64,000 nucleotides of DNA, from assembly GCF_963675165.1 (NCBI RefSeq), contig NC_087393.1, forward strand, positions 1,513,002 to 1,577,001. The letters run 5' to 3'. The stretch is from Halichondria panicea. Taxonomy: Eukaryota > Porifera > Demospongiae > Suberitida > Halichondriidae. The notes beneath the pieces were generated by a model. It was not told where the DNA came from. It was given only the letters and a program-made list of their open reading frames with translations, and ran no database searches. The translations under genes were made by a program, and so were the position numbers. Below, one piece after another: positions 45,812-58,500 of this stretch; positions within the stretch are counted from its first letter, which is position 1, and every line of letters begins with the position of its first letter.

Positions 45812-48800
45812 ATGGCTGCTGCTGTTGATGGTTGGAAAAGAAGCGGTCTTATCCGGGGTCGTGGTATCCCAGCACCCTCTGGCCAGCACCCTGTTGGCTG
45901 TGCTCACCTCATGCATAAGTTTGAGGATGACACGGACACTCTGTTAGTGCGACTGTTCTACCCCTGTCAGGAGGGAGGAAGGAGGTGTCGGTACACACAG
46001 TGGACACCACATAAGCGATACATCAAGGGCTATTTGGAGTATTCGAAGGTAAAGGCGGTTGGCTTCGTATCGACTGTGGTTGGATGGCTCACTGGTAAGC
46101 TGACCTGAGATAATGTGTACTGTACTATTTGTGGGTCCACTTTCATTGAGCATTGATGAGTGTTTATGTTAAGAGCCCAGTTTGGACCTCATAATGTTGT
46201 CATAACTTTGTCATAATAACCTGTAACCGTTGGACTATCTATAGCTTTAGAGGTGGTAAGCTCCAACCAGCTAAAAATTAGCATTTTCCCCAGTAGAAGC
46301 ATATCTGGCATATACCGTATAGTGGGTGATTTTTGTGGGGCAAAATATTTGTGGTTTTCGTGGTTTAACACTGGACCACGAATATTTTTCCCACGAATGA
46401 AGCTACCTTGCCTACCTTTACCTGCAGTGCAAGCAGCAACCATGAAAATAAAACCACGAATGGCTAAATATTGCTGAACCACAAATATTTGACCCCCGAA
46501 AATTACGGTATCAAGAGTAGATAAGAGTAAGAGTGTTGAACTGCTAGTAACAGCGATTTCCTTGACATGCGTCATCACTTGATAGTAATCAGTACTGATT
46601 TGTTATGGTAGCAACACTACAGTTCAGTGCTACAAACCACAGACCACAGTTTTACTTAACGGCACTCATTAATTGAATAGTGAAGACAGTGATGACGCAT
46701 GTCAAGGCAAATGCGGTTCCATGATTACTACAGCAGTTCAACACTCTTACTCTTATCTACTCTTGACGGTATAGATAATGTATATAACCACATAAAAAGC
46801 CTAAATGAAGCCATAATTTACCACAGGGCCAAACTCAACTACCGTATTACTAGAATGTTTTAGGAGCGTTGATCGCTTCGGTAAAAATGCCAAAATGCAA
46901 CCTAGGTTAGGGTCAAATCTACTGATTGGCTCATTCGCAATATTCTAGTGATACGGTGTTTTGCTGAGACTCTCGTTAATCCGGCCACCCTGGGGGACAG
47001 TGCAGCTTGGCCAGAATAGCGATGTGGCCACAATTCAGAAAATAACCGTAGCTAAAAAACAACCTACCTCAAATCTAATGACTAATTTTGCAGTTCTGTC
47101 TCGAGAATAATAATGTTCTCTATTTAAGTGTAATCTGCCAAACCACAAACAAAACGTCATATCCGACCATAATAAACTGCACTAAAAACCTAGTTTGGGG
47201 AAGCCAGTACTGGCCAGTATACGGAATAGGGAGTGTTTCAGGGCGAGTTGTGTACAGTAAACATCTATATATATAATAGTTAGACACTGTTTAGGAAGTT
47301 TCTACATGATTTAGAAGCCCAAAGGGCTGGTTGTAGTATCCCGAACGTAGTGAGGGTTCTACTAGCCCTGAGGGTTTCTAAATCATGTGGAAACTTCCTA
47401 AACAGTGTCTAAGCATTTTAGCAACCATGAGTTTCTATCCAATCAGATTTGAATGTTCTTATCTAATCTTTGCTACATGATTTTCTAAGTACAGTTGTAG
47501 TATGTAAGTACGTGATTTTCTAAGTTGGATAGAACACTACTTTTAGCCAATCAAATTGCAGTATTTATGGCAAACATGATCTAAATAGCTAGCAATATCC
47601 GTGCCAAACCAAATGGCCAATATATCGAGGTGGCCGTACTTTAGAGAGCGGAATAGTGAGAGTCTATACTGTATATCTAGCACCAATTTTTAAGCACATA
47701 ATTTTCGTGACTGACCTTGAACCTCGAAAATTTTGAACAATTCTGGTACTTTTGAGTAACCCGCAAATATTTGGTCTTTGAAAATTTGGCGCTATAAGTA
47801 TACGGTATCAAGATCAAGAAGCCTCTGAAATGTTGATGACCATAGACAGTCATCCACCTACTGTAATCCTCTAAGCTTGAATAAGTGTGTGGCCCCGTAA
47901 TCGACAAACTATACTTGTTACTCTGCAGAGCCAAAGGTTCCTGCACTCAGAGATGCACCTTTATATATGGGAAAGCAAGATGCAGAGGCTGAATGTTCTC
48001 CTTCAGAAGCCACACCTACTTCAAGCCCATCATTGTTCCCTGTGCTAGTGTACTCCCATGGGCTTGGTGCAATGAGCATGACCTACTCTGCCATTTGTTG
48101 TGACCTTGCCTCTCACGGCTATGTGGTCGCCTCAGTGGAACACAGGTTGGTACATATACTCTGCATTCATTGTTTGGTATGCACTGTAGACTTTTATGCT
48201 GTAAGTATGCAAGAGGGATAATCGAACGGTGTAATATAGTTGCATCATACTGGTTTCCAAGTATCATCCAACATCTACCGGTCATAGTTGGTTGCTTATT
48301 AAAAAAAACTCGGGGATCATTACCTAATCACATTGCAGGATTCTATACCCGACTTCACGAATGCATGCACTAACCCTCAGGAATTCCGCAAATAACTACA
48401 ATTTTTGATAATACTATTATAGTCGTGGTGCATGGCTTTAAGGTTACGGTAAACAGTTTGCTCATGAATATTCATGATTTTTCTTATAATGATTTTTGTG
48501 AAACTATAAATGCCATGAGAGAAATTTGAAGCACATACATGATAAATATATTGGTGTATCAATCTGTATGACAAGTATCAATCTTCAAAACATCTTCCAG
48601 TGGAAGCTCTGAGCGATCATCAAGTTACTAGAAACAACACAAAACTAGTAGTCATTTTAAACTTCCAAAAACACTTCTAGCTCTGTGTTCTTGGTCTTAT
48701 ATGATGCTTCTTACCATTCTGGAGGGCGTGTAGAAGCGTTTTTTTCTTTCCAGGCCAACAAACTCTCACAAAATAATAATATGTAGACTAACTCCACTTA

Positions 48801-51800
48801 AAATGGCGGCCAGAGCCAAGGAAAACAGCCTCTTGTGAGTTTTCAGTAGCCTTTTTCCGAAATATCTCTTCTACACGCCCTACATATAGTGAAGCTACAG
48901 TAGACTGTACCTAAGCTTTATAGTAAAAATGTCTATTCGAGCCATAAAATGACTACTGCGTTTCAGCTGGACTTCCAGCTCATTCTAGCTGGAAAAGATC
49001 ACTAGATCTAGCTCATGAATAATTAATGAGCAAACGGTTGACCGTAACCTTAAGTATCACATCCTGGGTATAATATCAATAGGTATATTTACCACATTCT
49101 GCATGTACTGTACTACACTCCTTAGATGCATGTCTGACGACATAATAATGTGGTCAGACAAAAGCACTGGGAGCATGTGATTTATACAATGATAGTTACT
49201 AACCCTAACCCTAACCCCAACCACTCAATTAGAAATAGGAGCGTACATATCTAATTATGGAACACTTATTACCCCCAGAGATCGCTCAGCATGTGTGTCT
49301 CATTTGCGAGTGCCCACACCAGGAAAAGATGGGCTTATGGATGAGTGGTTGGAGCATCGCTTCCTCAGAGAGGGGGAGAAAGAGTTCCCTGTCAGGAACG
49401 AGCAGGTGAGAGCTTCTTTATTGTCACTAATTTGGTCCTCATTCGTGAACGTCTGGTTTTGGTGTTACAGAATAGACACTGAGCCAGTCTGATTTGGGCA
49501 CGATCTAAGCATGTGTGACAATCGCAATTCCAGTTTTTAAGAAGCCAAAGGAGTATTTTGTTTGGATTGCCCAAAAATATACATTTTTGGTGGGATAAGT
49601 ACATATATCTACATAGTCATAGTGTGTGTAGGTCTATTAATTTTGTGCATGCAGGTAAAGAAGCGTTCATCAGATGCAAGAAGAGCCTTGGACGTGTTAG
49701 GATTGCTCAACGAGGGAGCACCCGTGGGGAACTTATTGGGGGTGGACCTCGACTTTGGTCAGTTCAAAGGTCGTCTTGATTTGAACATGGCTGGTATGAT
49801 GGGCCATTCATTCGGAGGAGCTACTGTCATCCAGACACTCAGTGAGGACCAACGTTTCAAGTGAGTTAAACTATGGAATTGCAACTTTCTTATGTAGAAT
49901 TTACTATGTGATTGTCATACAGAGGGGGGAGGGGGATACCCCCCCCCCTCTAAAATATGCATCCATATACTAGTTGTATGACTGAGTATTTATATGCAAA
50001 CGAAACCCTAACGCCCACCAGAATTCACCAAGACCATCTAATTAACTAGGCATGTCCCTGAATGTGTTTCCATATCCGGCGATATGACATACTTAAAGGG
50101 GATTGAATGGACAGTCAACTTTTTTTTAGCAACATTTTTGTTTGTGACTCAGACCCCCTCCTTTCAAATTGCCTGGATGCCTTTATTTCACCCCTCTACT
50201 TCAAAATCCTGTGTTACACCCTCATTGGCATGCATGTTGCACTACATGTATCTCAGTTTTTATGCCTCGAGGCGTAGCCGCACTAGGGCTACGGTAAAGC
50301 TGTGTGTCTGTTCCAGCTGTAACTGCTCAACAGTTGCAATTGTACTGTATTATCTCGATAATTATGACTATTTACACCCCCTCCTTCCACACATAGGACC
50401 ATGTACACTTGTTAATTTTTTTTTATTGTGTATAATAATTATATATGCAAAATACTTATTATGATACACAGTTGTAGTTCTTACCCGTGCTATTTACCCC
50501 CCCCCCTTCCACACACAGGACCATGAACAGTGTACTTCATTATTTATAGTTATAGTTCTTACCCGTGCTTGGACTTAGGAAGCACCCACCTGTCACATGC
50601 ATTCTTTGCCCCATTACACACACGTTGACCTGGGACAAAACGCATGCACACAAACACAATTACCATCCTCACTCACATTCACATTATGACAGGTGTGGTG
50701 TTTGCCTGGACACTTGGATGCTCCCAGTGCACAAGGAACTCTATGAGAACGGCTCAGTGATTCAACAACCCCTCATCTTCATCAACAGCTTCGACTTTCA
50801 GTGGAAGGAAAACATCGAACAGATGACAAAAATGACCACACCTCCAAACGAACAAGGGATATCGACATCTAGGATACTAACACTGATGTGAGTAGTATAA
50901 TTATATAGGCTTTTGTTATTATGATTGCACGGGAGTCATCTGTGTTTTATGAATTCATGGATTTGAACAACTAAAGCTCCATTTATTTTTCCGTTTTCAG
51001 TGGAAGCTATAATAGTATTATTATTATAGAGCCTTTTGTATCTAAATACAAACGTAATTAACTTAATTAGTACTAACAAGAAAAATGGTATGTATAGGTT
51101 CACCGACTGAGGATTAGTACATCATGGTTCATGCACTATCTCCTCCATATGCATGCAGAGGCACGAACCACTTGTACCAGAGTGATGTCCTGTTTCTGTT
51201 CCCTACCTGGTTGAGCTCCTCCACTCTCAGCACTCTGGACGTGAGCATTGCTCACGCAGTCAACATGGATACCAGTCACGCCTTCTTGAAAAGGCACTTG
51301 CTAATGGGTGAGTGGGGGATCGAGACGCTTGTAATCTGTCTTTATATCTGAGATGTTGTGTAATTGCGTGCGTACCTGTACGTTCCACTATCAAAAACCG
51401 TATTTGCTTGATCAGAGGCCGCTCTCGTATAAAGACCGCACTCATATAGTATAGCCTTTCTACAGCCCATCTTCAGTGAAATAGAAACCGCTCTCAAATA
51501 GTAGCCTCAGTGAACTTTGACCCTATCTGAGGTTATCATCTTTGCAGGTGTAGTATCTATGGTAGCAGTTAGCTCGATAGCAGCTTGTTACTGCTTTAGT
51601 AAGACTTTCTTATGGCAGAGTTCAAGTTTGTTCAAACATAAGGTTGAATTTGCTGGGGTGCCAGTAGGCCTAATAAACGCCTCTTTCGAATTGTAGCCTC
51701 CTTTGCCAGCAAAATGAAGCCGCGGCCTTTGATCGCACAAATACGGTATGTGTATAGAGCATACAATACAGTGAAGCCTCACAATATAAAAAATAATCTA

Positions 51801-52178
51801 TAAACTGTTGTCTTTTATAGGGTGATCAAAGAACACTCCATGAGATTTTGTCTATATTGAGATAGTCCTTTCAATATAAATTAGAGTGGACATTCCACTG
51901 TGCACTTATCCTTTGCTTGTATGGTTATGGTGAAAAGATCCTAATTGTTATTTTCCATGCATGCAGATCCGAGTTACCAGGGTCCGATTCCCAATCTTGA
52001 TGGGTGTGAAGGTCATTCTGAGCACATCCTCTTTGGTTCCAATATTGACATCACCCCATCCGACGAGGCAGGTCAAGAAGATCACGTGGCCACCACAGGA
52101 CAAGAGGAGGTAGTGAGTAGCGATGTTGGCGGTAACTCAGAGCAGAAACAAGAGTCTAGTGTGTCGTCTAATTTGTAA
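45812..52178 (+). CDS. PAF acetylhydrolase (PLA2 group VII family), gene B, 7 exons
   Basis: Exons 45812-46094, 47929-48145, 49279-49405, 49655-49860, 50693-50887, 51159-51307, 51967-52178. All in phase with GT-AG, giving 462 aa. Same exon plan and phases as gene A. Triad: Ser261 in GHSFGG, Asp284 in CLDTWML, His347 in GTNHLYQSD. It is longer than gene A mainly by a variable N terminus (MAAAVDGWKRSGLIRGRG), an insert before VLVYSHGLG and a longer acidic Gln/Glu/Ser-rich C terminus. The HGLGAMSMTYSAICCDLASHGYVVASVEH block is identical in A and B down to the nucleotides, which suggests recent gene conversion or duplication. Poly(A) signal AATAAA at about 52244. Its introns 1 and 2 are swollen by nested inverted-repeat elements. 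Confidence 0.9.
46313..46510. repeat. MITE family A copy
   Basis: TACCGTATAGTGGGTGATTTTTGTGGGGC ... GACCCCCGAAAATTACGGTA with inner CCACGAATATTT repeats. Confidence 0.8.
46511..46766. repeat. Palindromic element H abutting a MITE
   Basis: TCAAGAGTAGATAAGAGTAAGAGTGTTGAACTGC and its exact reverse complement form the ends, with GACATGCGTCATCAC / GTGATGACGCATGTC inside. CGGTA is found on both sides, a possible target duplication in the end of the preceding MITE. Confidence 0.8.
46839..46960. repeat. Short MITE (ACCGTATTACTAGAATG family)
   Basis: ACCGTATTACTAGAATGTTTT ... AATATTCTAGTGATACGGT, about 120 bp. Confidence 0.75.
46966..47671. repeat. Tigger-like MITE family B copy, split by element C
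   Basis: GAGACTCTCGTTAATCCGGCC ... GGAATAGTGAGAGTCT. Its middle is interrupted at about 47278 and resumes at 47585 with TAGCTAGCAATATCCGTGCC, as in the 26.62 kb copy. Confidence 0.8.
47279..47584. repeat. Element C copy 3, nested in family B
   Basis: GTTAGACACTGTTTAGGAAG ... GGCAAACATGATCTAAATA, parallel to 13403-13707 in reverse. Confidence 0.85.
48438..49053. repeat. Inverted-repeat element G in PAF-AH B intron 2
   Basis: TTAAGGTTACGGTAAACAGTTTGCTCATGAAT at the left and ATGAGCAAACGGTTGACCGTAACCTTAA at the right. An inner pair GGGCGTGTAGAAG / CTTCTACACGCCC lies at 48725 and 48875. Confidence 0.8.
49199..49222. repeat. Interstitial telomere-like CCCTAA repeat
   Basis: CTAACCCTAACCCTAACCCC, about three and a half units. 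Too short to infer a fusion. Confidence 0.6.
49913..50223. repeat. MITE family E copy in PAF-AH B intron 4
   Basis: CATACAGAGGGGGGAGGGGGATACCCC and CTAGTTGTATGACTGAGT shared with 11390-11579; end TCCTGTGTTACACCCT. Confidence 0.6.
51397..51747. repeat. MITE I in PAF-AH B intron 6
   Basis: ACCGTATTTGCTTGATCAGAGGCCGC and GCGGCCTTTGATCGCACAAATACGGT ends. About 350 bp. Confidence 0.8.
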
Positions 52179-53241
52179 GATAGTTATGCTTTAAGCTTCA
52201 GAATAGTGAAATTGTTAAAATTGTTTTTGATTCGTTCACTTTTTAATAAACATTATCATATTGCATACGTATTTGAATAATTGTATAACTTAAGTCTTGG
52301 TTGCTTAATTAACATAAGTGCCATGCGCATGTATGTACACGACCTTAAAACGTCTCGAATTATAAGAGTGCATGGAAGCTTAAGTAGCTTCTACTGAAGC
52401 TTCCATGCACTCTTACAAGTATTTATACATTGGTAATGTATTAGCATTTCCTCCATGCATGCACTTATGATATAACATTGTATAATGACTATATGTACTG
52501 CTAAACAACTATACTATGTAGAGACAAAAAGCATAATTTTAAGTGATGTATACGTCCTTCTGCATGTGCTGTTGACTGTCAAGCTGTTTCTAGTCTTGAT
52601 CACAGTTGACAGTTGGTCAACAATTAAATACACTTTCATGCCTGACTGACGTGTATAATGAACTATTATTTTACAGTAAACCCACCAAGCCCGGGGATGA
52701 GGTGGTTTACGCTGTCATAAATCTCTAGAACCATAATAATTATGAGTGTACATGCATGTTATAATAATTATATATCCTACCGGTATGTGATATAGGCTAT
52801 GCATGCTAAGCTGAGCATCTACTCCCCTACTGTGATCTACATGGGAAGTACATGGGAAAAGTGCCTCAGAGCAGGTATACTATATGCATGGGACTTAGTA
52901 TACCTGCAAATTTACTTAGTTACAGTATACCTCAGCCACTTTAGTACCCTCACTACGCTCGGGATACTAAATCAGTGCCTTAGCAAGCTAGCCAGATACA
53001 AGATCTTTACCAAACGTGTCTAGATCTGGGGAGGGATTTGTACCATACTTATACCACCTATAGCAACGGTATGAAAGTAGTACGTACATATACTTATACC
53101 AGGAAGGACCAGTGATTTAAGTGATTCATGATCAGTTAGACTATATTTGTACGTTGTAAAAGGGATGAAATTGTAAAGCCCAGTACTGCAGTATATATAA
53201 TTATACAGGTACATTTATTCTCATTGAAATTGAAACTCTAA
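52179..53241. other. Intergenic with hairpins
   Basis: 3' flank of PAF-AH B: poly(A) signal, a strong hairpin at 52363-52415 and a GTTGACTGTCAAGC / GTTGACAGTTGGTCAAC pair near 52570-52622. No coding frame supported. Confidence 0.5.
52363..52415. repeat. Near-perfect hairpin
   Basis: A 19-bp perfect stem (TAAGAGTGCATGGAAGCTT), then one mismatch, 5 more pairs and a 3-nt loop. A minimal palindromic element, or a small hairpin RNA precursor, or neither. Confidence 0.8.
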
Positions 53242-54304
53242 TTATACAGATACACAACAGCTATAATAAGAATCAGTCAGCCCTTGATGGTTTATCAATG
53301 GCGTCACTTCTGAAGGCTCAGCTGTGCTTGGGCTGAGGAAGTTGGGAGCATGATCGGCTGTGTCCGTAGGTAGGCTGACTCTAGTGGAGGGTGGAGCTGT
53401 TTGTAGTCCTGGACTAGCCGTCTCAATATCTGCTCTGTTGACAAACCTCACATGTCTTGTTCTGCTACGAAAACTGTAGCACATATAAACAAAAACTAGG
53501 AATGGGAAAGATGACATAAAAGTTGCTATACATGTAGTTGTTTGTGATAAAACCAAATCTCCAATTGATATAAAATCCATCCCTATATATAACACAAGCA
53601 GAATAATAACCAAAAGAACAAAAAAGATTCCAATTTCTTTCAGTACATCTTCTCTCCTTGCAATTTGCCTTCTTTGCAAAGTACAAAACCAGATGATTAA
53701 AACAATGTTTCCTATCAAGCTTATCAGTACTATTGTAGATCTAGGTGGTATAATTAGAGTTGCCAAAAATAGAGTTAATTTGAAATTTAATACCTGCTGA
53801 AGTATTCAAGTGCACTGAACACCAACCCAACAATCAATATTACTGTGACAAATAGAACTTCCAAACAGTAACTTAGCGAAGTCAATTGATCACTCCAAGG
53901 ACGCCTTCTTGTGTAACAATCACACAACTGTGTTACTAGGGGTATAAATAGATAGACAGTATAGCCATCATCCACAATAAACCAGTTGCTACACTGTCAT
54001 ACAATAGACGAACAGCAATACAAAACTGATACATCGACTCATTTGCTTCAGTGAATGCAGAAATGGTCCAAAGCCAGAACGCTCCCAGCTATAGTGTAGT
54101 GATGACAGTCGTGCCTTCTTACTATAGAAATTTAGTCTTTTTTCGACAGTAGATAAACACAATATTTAAGACCATCCCAACAAAACTCAATGGAAGCAAC
54201 ATTGAGATTACTGCTGCTTGAACGATGTAGGGTTCAGGCACAGTTCCATTCTGGGCTGCAGTGGAACCATTTGGATAGCTCTGACTAAGATAGTAACACT
54301 CCAT
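53242..54304 (-). pseudogene. Broken paralog of the seven-transmembrane receptor-like gene
   Basis: Starts ATG at 54304 (MECYYLSQSYPNGS, helix 1 kept) and aligns along the whole of 43826-44821. At about 54128 the frame hits TAG-TAA after KKTKFL; further shifts occur near 54000 and 53770-53810, where helix 4-5 sequence is partly replaced. The last 170 codons, including VFVYMCYSFRSRTRHVRFVN and the tail, are open and nearly identical to the intact gene. At least three lesions, so it is a pseudogene, perhaps with gene conversion at its 3' end. Confidence 0.85.
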
Positions 54305-54667
54305 TTATAACACAGATTTTTAAAAATTTCTTTAGATCAGCACCAAGTTTCGTGAATGTGAATGTTGTTGGCTTGCTTAATAGATTCTCATTCTACACCA
54401 ATCCACCCACATGCGCATGTGCTCATGATCATTTATGGCCTGACCATTGTGACTATTTTTGTCATGATTCCTATTGTTAAACCAATATGCTTCGACCAGG
54501 ATTGGCACTACTTCTGTAGCTTTTTAGCACTTTTCACGTCCAACTGTTATGGGAAGGATCACATCTGAATAGGAAGACCGTAGATCATCAACCACATCAT
54601 TACTTTTGTATAATATCAAAACTCATAACTTATACAAAATGCACATTCAATGCCACAAATTGTCACA

Positions 54668-54856
54668 CAAATGTATGCATGTATGTATATACTGCATTGA
54701 CTGCATGTAATCATGCATGTCATGCCATGCATGTCCCTTAATAGAGAGAGGGGGGTAATTGTTTAGGGTCTTTTGTCACCCAAATGCATGCATATACTGC
54801 ATTAACTGCATGTAATCATTTTGAGAGAGAGGGGTAATTGTTTAGGGTCTTTTGTA
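54668..54856. repeat. Direct duplication of ~95-104 bp
   Basis: ATACTGCATT(G/A)ACTGCATGTAATCAT ... GGGGTAATTGTTTAGGGTCTTTTGT occurs twice. Confidence 0.85.
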
Positions 54857-55194
54857 GGATGCTTCACTGTACACTCAATGACATCCTTTTGCTTGTATAA
54901 AAATATACACTATAATTATATAGTGAAAGCTTGATTGAATTACGGGTGTGCATGACGTGGGTTTTGCCCAGTATACTGCACAAGGAGCTCTCATGCAGAA
55001 TGCATGGTGGGTGGTTCAACCAGAATGGTTCAACCATGGTTCAACTAGTACGTACATAGTAGGTGATGCCTTCTGAAGATGGGCATGTTGTACTCACAGG
55101 TGAGTGAGGGGTCGGTCGATTGCAACTAGATCAAAATTTTGAATTTGCATGCATGCAATGCAGATTGGCGAGCAGCAGACAAGACAAACTCAGC

Positions 55195-55262
55195 CTCAGC
55201 TACCATGACAGGGTCCAATTCCCAATATTGATGGATATGAGAGTCATTCTGAGCTCTGAGCA
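55195..55262 (+). pseudogene. PAF-AH exon 7 fragment
   Basis: CAGGGTCCAATTCCCAATATTGATGG and GTCATTCTGAGC match exon 7 of genes A and B, preceded by an acceptor-like GCAG. No other exon is adjacent. Confidence 0.7.
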
Positions 55263-55334
55263 CATGCATGCATCCTGTTCCTTGGCCTTATCAGTGTTAA
55301 GCTAAGAATACAATGCCTCCACTCTGCCACAGAG

Positions 55335-55379
55335 CTAGCCTCGATTCCAGGCCTTTTAATCGGCCTTGAATCGAGGCTA
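55335..55379. repeat. Short element D relative
   Basis: TAGCCTCGATTCCAGGCC ... GGCCTTGAATCGAGGCTA, a 45-bp palindrome. Confidence 0.7.
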
Positions 55380-55509
55380 CCACAGAGAGGTAGATACACC
55401 CACCTTTTTAACTAATCACGCCCACCTGAATTAATGCTGACATCAGCAGGTTTGTTGAACAAACTGTTGTGAACGTGACTGAGCAGTTCTGTTGTGTTCT
55501 GTTGGCTTT

Positions 55510-58500
55510 ATGGAACCTGTGGCTGGTTCCTCCAGTGGAAGATGCGAGCAAGATCAATGTGGGGGGTGTCTGGTGGAGGAAAACTCTGGGGGCATGATCA
55601 TGCTTGTGAGAAATTTGATCTGTAGATCTACGTATATTCATAATTATGTGGTAGTATTATTATAAATTGAATTGTAGTCTGTGCCATGTCAATAGCTACA
55701 CTAAACGTTTGAGGGGAGTCCATTCTATGTGTACATTTTTAGAGTGTTAACTTGATTACTGTTACGACAATCTCGTCATGTGATACCTACCTCAACTGTC
55801 CAGACATGTAACGCTTGTGGAGCGGTGGTGACTGATCAACAGCTGGTGTTTGCTGGAGAGGGACAGTCAAGCAGTTACGGCACGAGGTTTGGCAGCAAGA
55901 AAAATAGTGGTGATACAGGTCGTCTTTACTATCTACAGTCCTACACCCAAGGACCACCCCCTATTGTGACCGACCCCTTAGCACTATGCATTCATCCTAG
56001 ATTTAATCTACCAATAGAAACCACCTTTTTAGTAAGACCACGTTTACCTAAGACCTGTTATGGATACTGTTCATTGTATCTTGTTCATTCATGCCTATGG
56101 TATGTATAGACATTGTGTAATTATAATATGCAGTACTTATTGTTCAGCACCCTGGGAGCATTGAGTCAGAAGGTGAAAGGTCGTTATGTGGATCTCCAGA
56201 AGAAAAGAGAGGTAAGATGCATGTCCATTACTAGCCTCGATTCCAGGCCGCACTCCTTGTTGAGGCCTTGTGAAGGAGGCTAGTCTATTACCAGGTATTA
56301 GAGATTGCATGCACTGCTGTCTCATACTGTCATGTATATCTCTAACCCCATCCCCACTTACAGAGAAGCCTGCTTGCTGTGATTGATAAGATGGGTTGCG
56401 ATGCTCATATCAGAGGAGCTGAATTACGAACGGTACACTCTCTTACTATAAAAATCTTCTTCTTCCTTCAAACAATTCCTCTCCTGCAGTGTAAGGACGA
56501 AGGCATACGCTTGCTGAAAAGCCTCAAATTCCACAAGACAAAACATGTTGCTGCTGGGTGAGTAGATTTCGGGCATGCATGCAGCTGGAAAAAATGTTTA
56601 GGCATAGCAGCATTTAATTATGAATTATAAATCCCTTGAATCTCTTTGTTCCTCCCTTGCAGACTGATCTACCTAGCTCTGAGAAGGCAGGGTCTTGCAG
56701 TCACCTTTAGAGACGTCTCGGTACGTACGCTATCCCTGCATGATCACATAATTGTGACGATAATTCTTATTGCAATAGCAACTGACTCATGTGGGAATGA
56801 AACCACTGAGAAGGAGTGTCATATGGCTCAAGAGGGAATGCAGTGCATCATCTGTAAGTTATATCCATCAAATTTGTCTCCAGCTAGTGCACACTAAAAT
56901 TCACTGTACAACTCTCCAGTTAAAAGTATTGGGTTTAATTTAATGATCACCCTCCTAACCGGGGGCAACGAGAATTTTGTTGTTGTTCTTGGATATGTTG
57001 TTCTTGTATCCAGTCTGTTGCGTATGATTTTTTTGCCACAGCATAATTTTTTCTTCCTTGCACCACCTCCAGCTCTCAGGAGGAGAAATTGTCAGTGATT
57101 TGCCGTTCACATTTGAGCAGAGAATACAACTATTGCTGGACCAATTGAAGTTACCAAAGAAAGAGACGAATGAAGCTAAAAGAGCTGCTAATGAGTGAGT
57201 CAAGGACAGACACCATTTCTTAATCGTACTATAATTATTATAGTCGCAAATCTAGGTAAGGATCGCAAATAATTTATGCCGAAGTTCTAGGAACTGTGCA
57301 TCCCTCAATCCACGTATCTCACCTAATCAACTATTCAAAGGCCAAGTGATATAACGCTCGCCAAATTTACCTCTATAATTATATGGTACACTAAATTGTG
57401 ATAAAAGAGTATATATAATCATGGCCTGTGAACAATTGTACTTCCTCTATTCTACAGTTTGAAGGAGATTTTGTTTGGTTCCAACGAGTAAGTGAGATTA
57501 ATTTTGGCTATTCAAATCTCGGCTCATCCTCTCACCCCTTTATAGAAAACTTGAGATCCACTCTTACTGTACTATCTTGATATTTGCTCTTGACCATGTC
57601 TACAAGGACAAGCCTCAGGCAGTAAGACAAACTCCTCCTCTTTGGCACTATTGATTTGTGCAGTTCCACAATTTTCTTACCCGTACTAATGCAATGAAAT
57701 GATGTACGAGTGCCTGCCAGTTTGAGGGTGTTTGGGGGAGGAGGGCAAGTACTCACTGTCATATAATTATACCTGTTAAAATACTATAATTATTTGTCCT
57801 TCTTTCTTGATTGTCATTGTAGGAACACTGGATTACTTCAGTCGCCAACCTTGTGCAAATTAAGACTACAACTATGACTAATGTGAGAACATGCATGATG
57901 TCACTATACAAAACGTATAGCTTTGTACAATAATGTCTACACGTGCATGGTTGCTAGCGGTGTTGGTTGGACTAACAGTGGCTGCATGTACATATTAACA
58001 GGAGCCCATAAATAAGAGAAGAAGCGGCTAACTTCAACGTATACTCGGGGATCACGTTTCGTAATTGCCGCTGAAACTGCTCTTCCTTGTATGGAAGCGA
58101 CTAAGTGCTTGCAACCGCAGCCCTGTATTGCGTATAACACGTGTAGGGATTCAAACGTAAGTGACTCTGTATAATTATATGGAAATGCGGTCATAACCAC
58201 TTACGAAACGTCATCTCCGTAGTCAGCCGCTTCTTCTCTTATTTATGGGCTCCTGGTATTAAGTATTATTTAGAACACACCTAGCCAAGATTAAGTGTTT
58301 TAATCTGCGTGCCGAGGATGGCCTCGAGGTTAACGTGGTGCTCGAGGCGCAGCTGAGAGCATTACGTAACCGAGAGGCCATCCGAGTGCACCAGATTAAA
58401 ACACGTGACTTAGCTAGGTGTGTTCTAAAGGATTTAGTGCTGTCACGTGAGCTCTAGCCTCGTGGCAGCTAGATCTAGCTACATTTCAAATCAATTGCTG

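Larger units (their letters stand above)
54305..55509. other. Intergenic with short repeats and a PAF-AH exon 7 fragment
   Basis: Nothing coding apart from the fragment listed. ATGCATGC-rich, and GGTTCAACC repeated three times near 55015-55045. Confidence 0.5.

Noticed and set aside
49199-49222. Telomere-like repeat as a chromosome-fusion scar
   Set aside because: Only about three and a half units in an intron.
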